Assembly: GCA_905221605.1 (NCBI GenBank)
Contig: CAJNDS010000300.1
Span: 1-64,000 of the forward strand
Direction of reading: 5' to 3'
Length of the DNA: 64,000 bases
DNA from: Symbiodinium natans
Taxonomy: Eukaryota > Sar > Dinophyceae > Suessiales > Symbiodiniaceae
Under the pieces are notes generated by a model. The model was not told where the DNA came from. It saw nothing but the letters and a program-made list of their open reading frames with translations, and searched no databases. A program made the translations under genes and the position numbers. This document shows positions 21,863-30,731 of this stretch, piece after piece; position 1 is the stretch's first letter; each line of letters opens with the position of its first letter.

Positions 21863-23260
21863 TCAGGCACACGTGCGCAGCAAATGAGGCTTCAAAACGC
21901 GAGCCGAGGGATCAATGTATGTGTAGTCCAGCAAAGGCTCGGCTGCGCTCGAAGCAGAACTTTCTGATTGCAGATCTCTTGGGACAGTTGCTGCGCGTCC
22001 TGCCATGGCCCTCCAAAGCCGTCGGCGGACGGCAGCGGCTGAGGCATCAGCGTCTGCATCAGTGGTGGAAAGCTCACGAGCTCGCAAAAGCTGCCAGCTC
22101 GCGGCTTCAAAGCGACTAGCCAGCTGGCCTGGCCAGACCTCCCCTGAAGCATCTGCAAGTCCTGACAAAGACGATGCCGCCTTGAACACGTCTTGCTCAA
22201 GCTCGTAGATCTGCGCTGCTTCCCAGCGCCTGCGCGAGGACGTGGCCTTCGCAGCTGCAGCTGTGCCGGATCCTGTGCTCGGCGTGCCTGCTGGGCTTGG
22301 GCTTGGGCTTGAACGTCGCCCAGGTTGCTTGGGAGCCGCATCTGAGTCGACCAGAATCGCCTCTTCTGCAAGCTCGGCTTCCGCTGCGGCTGCGCCATCG
22401 GCAAAAGCTTGCTCCAAGGACTGAAGGGATGCGTTGTTTTGACTCAATGCCCCATAGAGGGCACGCTCCAAACTGGCGTGCCCGGCTCGGACAGTTTGCT
22501 CCAATCGGCATCGACGTTGAAGTGCCATGCACAGCTCGCGTTGCAAGCAGCGGATGCGCCGCTGCTCGTGACTTTCCCTCTCAAGCTCTGCAAGAAGTGC
22601 AAAGGTCCAGGGAGCCCCACCATCCTGTTCCAACAGCTGCCGAAGGCGATCATTCTCTGCATGCAAGCGTGCAATTTCGCCGTCAATCTCTGCAGCATCA
22701 CTGTGACTCGGGCGACCAGAGGGCAGGGCTGCAGGCACATCAGGCCGCACATCAGCTCTGCTTGATTGCCCTTTGGCACCTCCATCGCTGGGCACATCCA
22801 GCCGTAAATCAGCTGTGCTGCATGATTGCCCCTTGGCGCCGCCTTTGGGCGCACGGGGGCGTACATCAGCTCTGCTGCTCGATCGCCCCTTAGCCCCGCC
22901 GCTGAGCGGGTCCGGCGGTAAATCGGCTCTGCTGCTCGATCGCCCCTTGGCCCCACTGCTGGGCAGATCCGGCGGCAGATCGGCTCGGTTGCCTGATCGC
23001 CCACCGCCGGGCAGATCCGGCGGTAAATCGGCTCGGTTGCTGGATCGCCCCTTGGCCCCGCTGGCGGGCAGATCTGGTGGTAAATCGGCTCGGTTTCTGG
23101 GTCGCCCCTTGGCCCCGCCGCTGGGCGCATCGGGCGGCAACTGGGCTCGATTGCTCGATCCCCCCTTGGCACCGCCGCCGGCATTGCTTCTGTCGGCACC
23201 TGCTCTTCTACGTGAGCGGACGGGGAACGAAACGAATATACTCAATGGGCGCCAAGGCAC
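21863..23260 (-). CDS. 19-residue-repeat and coiled-coil protein (5' end unresolved)
   Basis: A 465-codon frame ending in TGA. At 22730-23179 it encodes eight copies of a 57-bp unit with consensus GAKGRSSNRADLPPDLPS, a Lys/Arg/Pro/Asp-rich disordered region. Next is a Leu-heptad segment (IDGEIARLHAENDRLRQLLE), then further helical segments (LRARELSTTD). The frame has no ATG before the coiled coil and meets a stop upstream near 23300, so the true start is on another exon. The repeat keeps all three minus frames and one plus frame open, so the frame choice rests on the coiled-coil part. Function unknown; a structural or scaffold role would be a guess. Confidence 0.65.
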   Translation of the reverse strand: MPWRPLSIFVSFPVRSRRRAGADRSNAGGGAKGGSSNRAQLPPDAPSGGAKGRPRNRADLPPDLPASGAKGRSSNRADLPPDLPGGGRSGNRADLPPDLPSSGAKGRSSSRADLPPDPLSGGAKGRSSSRADVRPRAPKGGAKGQSCSTADLRLDVPSDGGAKGQSSRADVRPDVPAALPSGRPSHSDAAEIDGEIARLHAENDRLRQLLEQDGGAPWTFALLAELERESHEQRRIRCLQRELCMALQRRCRLEQTVRAGHASLERALYGALSQNNASLQSLEQAFADGAAAAEAELAEEAILVDSDAAPKQPGRRSSPSPSPAGTPSTGSGTAAAAKATSSRRRWEAAQIYELEQDVFKAASSLSGLADASGEVWPGQLASRFEAASWQLLRARELSTTDADADASAAAVRRRLWRAMAGRAATVPRDLQSESSASSAAEPLLDYTYIDPSARVLKPHLLRTCA

Positions 23261-25058
23261 TGGGAGGGTTGGTAGCTTGTCTTAAACCAGAACTCGAAGC
23301 TGACCGCGGACGGTGGTATGGTGGCACAGGCATCCGGCGGCACCATCCCCGGCACAGAGGCTTTGCTGTGTTCGGTTCTGTCCTAGCGGCTTAGATCATC
23401 GTGCACGGCTGCTGGTTTCTCAGGCGTCGCAGTTCTTCGGAGTTACACTGTGTAAAGCTTTGAGTAGTATGCGCAGTGCTTAGGTTGTCGCCTAGCGAAG
23501 CAGCTTGACATGAGAGCTGTTGGGCCAATGTGTCTCACAAATAAGACGTCGAGTGAGGCTTTCATTTTCCGACCCCAAGCTCGCCACAACCCACCCGACC
23601 ATTGCCTGCACGGAGAGCCGGCGCGTAAAAGAGGACAGCATCGTCGCACGTCCTGGAAACACTTGAGCAAACTCCGGAATAAGATACTCGCCAACTTGCT
23701 AGGCAAACCACTACACGGTCCTGAAGCGGATGTTTCGTGACGCACTGCTTGAGCCCTATGAGTGCTCCCAAGCCAAGGCATTGCAACGAAGGAGAAGATG
23801 CTTACAGCTCAGCATCGATGGACGTTGAGTGTAGACAATGTGGCTATACACATCTCTGGTGTATGGAGAGCGGCGAACTTTTTTCGGAGCTCCTAGCTAA
23901 AGCGAGGGTCCGTGGGAGCCTGCACAGAACCACAGATCCATCTCAGATAGATTGCAGCCACTGCATACCCCTCAGACCAACTAGCTGCCTAGCTCAACAA
24001 CGGCTGTTTTGCCTGGCCTCCAAGTTCAGCTGTTGCAAACTGCTTGGGAGATTGGGATGCGCAGCATAAAAGCTCAGGCAACAAGCAAGTTTACCAACAT
24101 GTTGACCGCAGGTTGGCACAGCCCATGGAGGCCCATAAGACCTGATTAAAATAGAGCCAGGTCCGTTCCGACACCCTGACCACAAGCCTCAGACTTCTGC
24201 CGACATGCCCACATGCGGGGGTGCGTGCGCAAGCTTGCGAAGATTGAACTTGCACCACGTGTTGCAAACTCATCATACCTAATTAATCACAACCAAATGC
24301 TGAAGTGCCCACATGCCCGCTGAAAGCTGAGAAAGTATGCACAGAAGAGCGACAATGAAGCCGGTTGGGTCTAGAGAATCTGGAAGCCGTCACACAGCTC
24401 GGTGGCCTGCAAAAGGGGGGAGGCGAGGCTCCGCTCTCTGGTCCCAGTGCCATGACGCCCGCCATTGCGTGACAAGTCACCATACATGCGTATAAATATA
24501 CGTACATATACATATGTTGAATATAATCATAATGACAAGAATAACGAGTAACATACAGCCTTAAAATATCTTAAAATATATGTATCATAAGAAGAAGAAT
24601 GAAGAAATATTTAAACATCATATATCCTTTTGACCCTCTGGCTGCGCCTTGCGGAGCTGCTTGCACAGACAGTCCTTGGAGGAGTAGCGGGGCATCTGCA
24701 ACATGTTGGCACCTGAGCGCAAAGGACTTAAAGCGACACGAGAGGTGTTTAGGGTTTAGGGTTCAGGGTGTAGGGTTTAGGGTTTTGGCTGCAGGGTTTG
24801 GGTTCAGAGCCTTGGGGTTCCAAATCGACGCGACCCCCGCATGTTTCATCCACTCATGCCTGGCTCGGGAATCTTTCAAGATTAAGCCAATGCGAAAGCG
24901 CACGACGTCGTCCCTTCCGGAACTAGCTGAGGTCTGAAAGGTTGGGGCTCAGGGCCCCAGGAAGGGATCTTGCGCTCGGTGCAAAGCGGGCCGGCCCTCT
25001 GCGCCTTGAAGCCTTGTCCAAGCTGCGGACGCTTCGCGATCTCCATGTCTGCGACCAT
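23261..25058. other. No supported gene
   Basis: Unique sequence, AT-rich at 24480-24620 with ATA/AAG tracts. A short TTTAGGG tract lies at 24748-24783. No frame with recognisable domain or splice-consistent exon was found. Confidence 0.4.
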
Positions 25059-25940
25059 CTATGTGGTGGATCCGAGATTGTCCTCACAAGACCCCAGCCT
25101 TCGCAGCAGTAGCCGGAACTCCAGCGAATACCGTGGAGCCTGTGTCAGCTTCTCCGCATCTTGGAAACGGAAACTCCCATGCACCACAGACTTGGCACCC
25201 GTAGATTGAAAAATCAATGCCTGGTCTTTTGTGAGTTTGGCTCTGTACCGCACCATCACTTGATCCACCTCCTGCTGCGTCAGGGAGGGGAGGTCCTTGC
25301 CCTCAATCATGCAGCCACCAAGCTCCAAGAATCCCAGTGCAAAGTCCGAGACGGGCTCGTCACTGAGATTCAGCCAGACGTTGACCTGCACGCCCTCTTC
25401 TAGGCTGGCCGTGTTTTGCTTGTGATCGATGTGAAATGTGGTGTAGTTGCGCTGCCAGTCTCGTGCAGGCTCGTCTGTCCCTGCATAACGCGCCAAGATT
25501 TTCCCATGATGTGAAGCGCTCTCGGTCGTGACCTCGATCGGAAAGGGAAACTGGGGCTGCAGCTTCTGGCTCAGCCAGCGCGCCACATGTGCTCGCTCCG
25601 CGGACTCACCCCCAGCAAGGCCAGCAACATCAGCCCCAGCTTCTGCAGCTTCCATCTTATCAGCCCCAGCTTCTGTGAGCCCCGCACTTCTCAAGTAACG
25701 GATCCGTGTCTCCTCGATGAGTGGCAGAAGATCCTTGGCACATTCGACCTGGACACGGTGCTCCGAGAAAGTTGGGCCGCAGACAAACTGCCGGACCTTC
25801 ACGGAGGCACGCAGCTTCCGTGAGAGGCAGTCGACCGTGATGCTTGCCATCTCGTCATCTGGCGCGCCCACATCCCCAGCAGGAGTTGCAGGGCATCCTG
25901 CCTCAGTAGGCATGTGCGGGTCTGCTGCGCCAGATGCCAT
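25059..25940 (-). CDS. 2-oxoglutarate/Fe(II) dioxygenase-like protein
   Basis: A single-exon ATG frame of 293 residues, ending in TAG. The C-terminal half fits the double-stranded beta-helix fold of phytanoyl-CoA/prolyl-hydroxylase-type oxygenases: H170-x-D172 (TTFHIDHKQN), a long strand GVQVNVWLNLSDEPVSDFAL, distal H254 (SVVHGSFRF), and a basic residue after it (R270 or R276 in PRYSLEFRLLLRR). These would hold Fe(II) and the 2-oxoglutarate carboxylate. The N-terminal 115 residues are Ala/Gly rich and may be partly disordered. No targeting signal is obvious. Substrate unknown. The fold assignment rests on the metal triad and spacing and is an inference. Confidence 0.65.
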   Translation of the reverse strand: MASGAADPHMPTEAGCPATPAGDVGAPDDEMASITVDCLSRKLRASVKVRQFVCGPTFSEHRVQVECAKDLLPLIEETRIRYLRSAGLTEAGADKMEAAEAGADVAGLAGGESAERAHVARWLSQKLQPQFPFPIEVTTESASHHGKILARYAGTDEPARDWQRNYTTFHIDHKQNTASLEEGVQVNVWLNLSDEPVSDFALGFLELGGCMIEGKDLPSLTQQEVDQVMVRYRAKLTKDQALIFQSTGAKSVVHGSFRFQDAEKLTQAPRYSLEFRLLLRRLGSCEDNLGSTT

Positions 25941-26185
25941 CTGCCAGGTTTATATCGGACCATCCAATCTATGAGCGGTAGTCATGCCAGCGTCACTGGC
26001 AGTGTTCAAGTCATGTAGCAAGGGCTTCTAATGCTCGAGCCAGGTATGTCTCAATGATGGCACCCCTGAAACCAGGCCCATCAATCAGAAGGCTCTCAAA
26101 ACTTCACCAACCACCCGACTGTTCAGATGCCTGACCTGCTATCCTACACGAAGTCTTGAAGGGTGCAAGACTAAAACTGGGGCTG

Positions 26186-26232
26186 GAAGCCCCTAAACCC
26201 TAAACCCTAAACCCTAAACCCTAAACCCTACA
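26186..26232 (-). repeat. Short CCCTAAA tract
   Basis: Five perfect CCCTAAA units. 25941-26185 and 26233-26420 hold no recognised gene. Confidence 0.9.
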
Positions 26233-26427
26233 CCCGAAGCTAAACCGACATAGCGACTTGCATCCAGCCTGCAACGCCTCTGAAACACTAGACCATCCTA
26301 AACCGTCCTGAACCATGCTAAATCCCTTAAGCCTGCAGAGCTTTTAACCCCTTTATAACCCGCATCTTAGAAACCCCCCCGACCCCAATTCTCACCCGCT
26401 TTTCACCCCAAACCCCAAACCGTGCAC

Positions 26428-26535
26428 CCTCAAACATAAACCCTAAACCCTGCACCCCCTAACCCTAAACCCTAAACCCTAAACCCTAAACCCTAAACCC
26501 TAAACCCTAAACTCTAAACCCTAAACCCTAAACTG
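26428..26535 (-). repeat. Interstitial CCCTAAA array
   Basis: About 11 perfect units after a degenerate lead-in. It is paired with the opposite-orientation array that starts 110 bp to the right; an exon fills the gap. Confidence 0.95.
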
Positions 26536-26550
26536 AAACCCCGCAAAGAC

Positions 26551-26638
26551 CATCTCTGAGCTCCGGGCACGTCATGGCACGTGGGAGGGACTCATCCTGT
26601 CCATCCGCCGGCTGAACCTCCCGAAAGAACGTGTAGGC
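26551..26638 (-). CDS. Exon of unknown gene between two telomeric arrays
   Basis: A minus-strand open stretch of 29 codons plus one base (motif FFREVQPADGQDESLPRAMT) with acceptor GTAAG|G and donor G|GTCTTT. Composition is typical of protein. The plus strand is also open (ELRARHGTWEGLILSIRRLN), so strand rests on the splice signals and on the uniform minus-strand gene order. It may be an upstream neighbour of the oxygenase gene. Confidence 0.45.
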
Positions 26639-26642
26639 CTTA

Positions 26643-26757
26643 CTAGGGTTTGGGGTTTAGGGTTTAGGGTTTAGGGTTTAGGGTTTAGGGTTTAGGGTTT
26701 AGGGTTTAGGGTTTAGGGTTTAGGGTTTAGGGTTTAGGGTTTAGGGTTTAGGGCTCA
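26643..26757 (+). repeat. Interstitial TTTAGGG array
   Basis: About 15 perfect units, facing away from the CCCTAAA array at 26.43-26.54 kb. The sequence from 26758 to 27179 holds a G-run and AACAATGCCCACGA-like near-repeats (27095-27165) but no gene. Confidence 0.95.
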
Positions 26758-27177
26758 GCATCTTATGTCCAAGCATTCGCTAGTCAAGCAGCTTGTCAAG
26801 CCTTGGAAAAAGACCCACCCGCCCAAAGAATCCCATAACATTCAGAATGTTAAAAAGGATTATGACTATCTTCAAACGCACCAATAAGCAGCACAATCAC
26901 TCCGCGGCGAAGACTCGCCAACCGCACCTTAAGTCAAGCCGCGCCTCACTAGACCCTCCGGGGAAGCAGGCCATGGGGAGGGGGGAGGGGGCTGGGGGGG
27001 GGGGGGGTGCCCACGAAATTTTGCACCCACGAACCATTTTGGCACACAGCACCACGACAAACGCACGACGCCCACGACAAAGCACGCAATGCACACGAAC
27101 AATCTTGAACAATGCCCACGGATTTTGAACAGTGCCAACGATCTTGAACAATGCCCACGACTGAGTTTAGGCTTTGT

Positions 27178-27240
27178 ACATATATATATATATAGATAGA
27201 TAGATAGATAGATAGATGGATAGATGTGTGTGTGTGTGTG
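27178..27240. repeat. Compound microsatellite TA / GATA / TG
   Basis: Three unlike simple repeats lie end to end: TA, then GATA, then TG. Confidence 0.95.
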
Positions 27241-27525
27241 AAGGAGCGTTTGGGGGTGTGCGTCTTCTGGTTTGGGGCAGGTCTTGGGAATGGAATGGCT
27301 TCCGGGTTTGGGGCTTCCGGGTTCTGGCATATGAGCTGCTGTGCAGAGCGACCACAGGGGCCTTGGGGCTTGGCGCTCCAGGTCTTCAGGACTTAGAACC
27401 TCTAAGTCCTAAACCCCAAACCCTAAGCCCTAAGCCCTAAACCCTAAACCCTAAATCCTCAAGAAAAGGCTGAGGCTTCCGAAGCTGTCGGTCCATAAGA
27501 TTCCTCAGAAAGCCCCGCTCCTCAC

Positions 27526-27566
27526 CTCGAAGGACTGAATCCCGACATATCCAATTCGGTGGACAC
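27526..27566 (-). CDS. Small exon of unknown gene
   Basis: Thirteen codons plus two bases (STELDMSGFSPS) with acceptor TTTCCTGAG|G about 10 bases from CCCTAAA (sense) and a strong donor AG|GTGAGG. Short CCCTAAA and TTTAGGG tracts lie at 27408-27460 and 27574-27600 on either side. Product unknown. Confidence 0.45.
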
Positions 27567-27634
27567 CTCAGGAAAATAGGGTTTAGGGTTTAGGGTTTCG
27601 GGCCACAAGGGGGTGCAGCTACAAATCCTCCGAC

Positions 27635-27905
27635 ATGAGGCTTCCACCTGTCGTGAACTTCAGGACCTTCGAGCGGTACGCCTCCGAAGTTTCGCAGCGG
27701 TGCGAGGGGCTAAGAATTGGGGCGTGGCAGGGAAGCGGCGAGATCTTGTGTGTTCTTGGCCGGCACGGAAAGGTGTTAGTTGCGTCTTTGGACAGCTGCG
27801 CTGGGCTTCACACAGACGCGACGGCTACACTTGGACCGACAATGAGAAGCAGAAGAAGAAGAAGAAGAAGAAGAAGAAGAAGAAGAAGAAGAAGAAGAAG
27901 ACGAA
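27635..27905 (+). other. Plus-strand coding-like frame running into (AAG)n
   Basis: An ATG frame (NFRTFERYASEVSQRCEGL, GEILCVLGRHGKVLVASLDS) that reads like protein for about 70 codons before entering an AAG repeat at 27846-27902. It would be the only plus-strand gene in the window. No splice evidence; it may be chance. Confidence 0.25.
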
Positions 27906-28081
27906 GCAGCGCCGATCATGACGAAACATGCCAAAAGAAAAAGCAGGCCTCAGTTGGTTCCGAGCACATGCTTGGACAGACACTCAGACGCCGCGCTACC
28001 CTAAGCAACCAAAGCCTTACAGTGTCAAAGATGTCAGCCCCTCATAACTCGCATCCGCGAGAATCCCCAGCTACAGCTCAC

Positions 28082-28380
28082 CTCATCTGCTTCTTCCAGG
28101 ATCTCCCACAGCCATCCTAGCATCGGGGGCTTCTCAAGAGGTAGTTCTTGTCAGGATCTGGAGTTGTGCGCGTACTTGTCGTGGGGCTCCGCATCAGAGA
28201 AAGGCAGACTGTTGGATCTGCCCAAAGAGCCCAATACCCCTTACTTAAGGAATATACCCGAAACCATATTGAGGATCCATATATAAATTAAGCCATATTC
28301 CCTAATTAAGGGATATTGGGCTCTTTGGGTGCATTGCTGCGTCCTGCTTGAGTCTTCACCTCGTCGCTGACGGTGGCCAC
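28082..28380 (-). CDS. Exons of unknown gene around a MITE-A
   Basis: Upstream exon 28338-28380 (acceptor CTCGAG|G, VATVSDEVKTQAG, GC donor). Then comes an intron almost filled by MITE-A copy 2, whose right edge runs into CAG. A further frame, 28082 to about 28216, carries LPFSDAEPHDKYAHNS and PPMLGWLWEILEEADE and ends at a strong donor GAG|GTGAGC. That frame is crossed by one TGA at 28151-28153, between NSRS and QELPLEK. Exon phases are not fully reconciled, so a missed intron is possible. No family recognised. Confidence 0.4.
28221..28329. mobile_element. MITE-A copy 2, occupying most of an intron
   Basis: A complete 109-bp element, CCCAAAGAGCCCAATA ... TATTGGGCTCTTTGGG, flanked by TG on both sides. 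In the minus-strand model it makes up nearly all of an intron of about 120 bp, as introner-type elements do. Confidence 0.9.
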
Positions 28381-28422
28381 CTCGAGCAGCGAGGCCCCAA
28401 AAGTCTCACTCCCGAAGCTTCA

Positions 28423-28707
28423 GGTTTAGGGTTTAGGGTTTAGGGTTTAGGGTTTAGGGTTTAGGGTTTAGGGTTTAGGGTTTAGGGTTTAGGGTTTAGG
28501 GTTTAGGGTTTAGGGTTTAGGGTTTAGGGTTTAGGGTTTAGGGTTTAGGGTTTAGGGTTTAGGGTTTAGGGTTTAGGGTTTAGGGTTTAGGGTTTAGGGT
28601 TTAGGGTTTAGGGTTTAGGGTTTAGGGTTTAGGGTTTAGGGTTTAGGGTTTAGGGTTTAGGGTTTAGGGCTTAGGGTTTAGGGTTTAGGGTTTAGGGTTT
28701 AGGTTTT
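28423..28707 (+). repeat. Longest perfect telomeric array (TTTAGGG)n
   Basis: About 40 units with a single substitution (GGGCTTAGGG near 28668). The low divergence implies recent insertion, expansion or homogenisation. 28708-29249 contains one further short tract (28811-28836) and no clear gene. Confidence 0.98.
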
Positions 28708-29249
28708 TTTTTGCCACCCGTCTAGCAAAGCTCCACGGGGCAACTGAAGAGGGATTGCTGTGTACAAACTTCAGAGCCCAACTTGACGAAATAACCAGGT
28801 TCCACACCAAGGGTTTAGGGTTTCGGGTTTAGGGTACATGGGCGGAAGCCGAAATCAGCAAGTACATTGAAAGTTTAGAATACCTCTTCTTGCAGAATTG
28901 GGAGAATCATGGCCTAACCATCTCTTCCCCTCTGCGCCTCCCTCCAGCGGCGCACGTCCGCATCTGTCACGCCACTGCCGGCCCAGATACGCACGAGCCT
29001 GATGCGGCTTGCATAACGCAAACGAGGTACGAAGCCAAGCCCACACAAAACAGCGCAGATAGTCAAGGCTAGCTCTCTGCCACTCCAAAAGAGAGTGCCC
29101 AGCAATGTGCTCCTATCCAGCACCTTTTCTCATGGAAGCATACATCCTGAGGCCAGGACTCGGCCGGCGTGAGTAACACCTGCACGAGCCGCCCAGAAGT
29201 TCCATGCTGGTAATTTGTTGTTGGCCTCCTTCTGCTACGTCATGGTGGC

Positions 29250-30355
29250 TCAGCGCAAACAGGCCGATCGCGCCAACAGCGGACACGTTCGTCGCGAGCC
29301 GCCCCAGATGTCCAGGATCTCGAAAAGCGCAAGGCTTCCCGATCTCTTGCGCAGATGAGCAAAACCAATCAAAACCATGTCTAAGTCCGCAGCCCCTGCA
29401 CGGAACGAGTCGGCGGCTTTCTGCATCGACCGGTACAGCTTGTCATGCAAGTGCAGCCTGAAGGCAGCTGCAACTCGCACGACAAAGCACTCGTAGAAGA
29501 CACAAGCGCATGTGAGAGCGGCCGCCCGAATACGACTTCCAGCGCACACGACCCGTATCTTTAAGGCTGTGGCCGCAGCCAGTCTGCCTGCGCCATCAAG
29601 GGCTCTGGTCAGCCACACAATGTCAGGGGTGCGCGCTTGGGCTGGGAGTCTGACAAGTTTAACAGGTTCTTGGAGGGACACTTTCCATACCTCCAGCTGC
29701 TAGTTGTGAATAGGCACAGGCTTCATACGATTACCCTTTTTACGGCTAGGACTGCTGCACTGCCTGCCTGACCCTAAACCCTAAACCCTTTTGCAGCGAG
29801 CCTCGTGGGGGACTAACTGAAACGTAACAATCCTGTCGTACTCAGCAAAAGCTCGTAAATGGAAACTCCACAACTCAGAAATACACTGAAGATACACCCA
29901 GTCTTCCATGTGAACCTCCAAGCTCAAACCGCTGAACTCAAATTGCAGGTACTGTAGCCACAGAATGAGGACTGACAAGACATCGCCTTCCCTGACAAAG
30001 CGTTGCATTCCCTCCTCTTCATGCAGCCAACCTAGGGTAACTGTAAGTGAGGTCTCCATCTACGCCCCAGGGGCCACGTGCAGCATGACCCCCAAGTGCC
30101 AATCCGTCTGCACTCGAAAGACATCCCGCCACTGCGTCGGAGGGCTCGCATGCACGATGGGATGTTGCAATTGGTACTGTAGAACGACCTGCTTGCTCAT
30201 CTGAAACCATACCCTTTTGCAACGTTGAAACCATACCCTAAACCCTAAACCCTGAACCCTAAACCCTGAACCCTGAACCCTGAACCTCCACGTGCTCCGC
30301 GTGCCTTGTTCTCCTCTGTGACTTCGACATCCTGGCCACCAGGAACGAGCTCCAC
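29250..30355 (-). CDS. Unknown multi-exon gene with a telomere-repeat intron
   Basis: Exon 30286-30355 encodes VELVPGGQDVEVTEENKARG, close to the start of a HECT ubiquitin-ligase core (LIPGG-x-VT-x-ENK), but the rest of a HECT domain is not seen. An 85-bp intron (30201-30285, GT...TTTCAG) made mostly of TTTAGGG/TTCAGGG units follows. Next is a frame from 30200 to 29787 (YQLQHPIVHASPPTQWRDVF; GWLHEEEGMQRFVREGDVLS), crossed by one TAG at 30060-30062 and ending at donor AGG|GTTTAGGG. A last frame (29250 to about 29700) carries KAADSFRAGAADLDMVLIGF. Phases across the first intron are not settled. HECT homology is tentative. Confidence 0.45.
30201..30285 (-). repeat. Intron composed mainly of telomeric repeats
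   Basis: On the minus strand this reads GTTCAGGGTTCAGGG..., about seven telomere-like 7-mers, then a short tail ending TTTCAG. It lies between two coding frames. The donor is the GTTCAG of the first unit. Confidence 0.55.
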
Positions 30356-30399
30356 CTCCAAAGCTGCGTCACATTCACACCAGAGCCCATGCATGATAA

Positions 30400-30535
30400 C
30401 CATAAAAAATATGTATAATCATAATAACATTAAGAGTAAGAATCAGAATAAGAATAAGAATAGGAATAAGAATAGCACAAGAAGAAGAATATTCATAGTA
30501 GCAAATAATAATAAGAATAACAATAACTATAGTGG
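30400..30535. repeat. AT-rich AATAAG/ATAATA tract
   Basis: Low-complexity A-rich tract. A similar tract lies at 30903-30995, downstream of the CobW stop. The intervening unique part (30536-30731) has no called gene. Confidence 0.8.
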
Positions 30536-30731
30536 CGTCGTTGTGCCTCGGCGATGCTGCCACACATGCAGCACATATCGGCGCAGACGGGGGAAACCCC
30601 GCCAGGTCCAATAAACCCTAAACCCCCCTGGACCAGAAACCCCAAACCCTAAACCTTCCTCTTAACAACAGAAGAGGCCCTCAATGAGTGCAGCAATGTG
30701 CAGCAGCAGCGCAGGGTGCCCCCCTTTTTTC

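Noticed and set aside
21363-21872. Glu/Arg-rich and Leu/Ser-rich proteins
   Set aside because: Produced by the GA-rich microsatellite in different frames.
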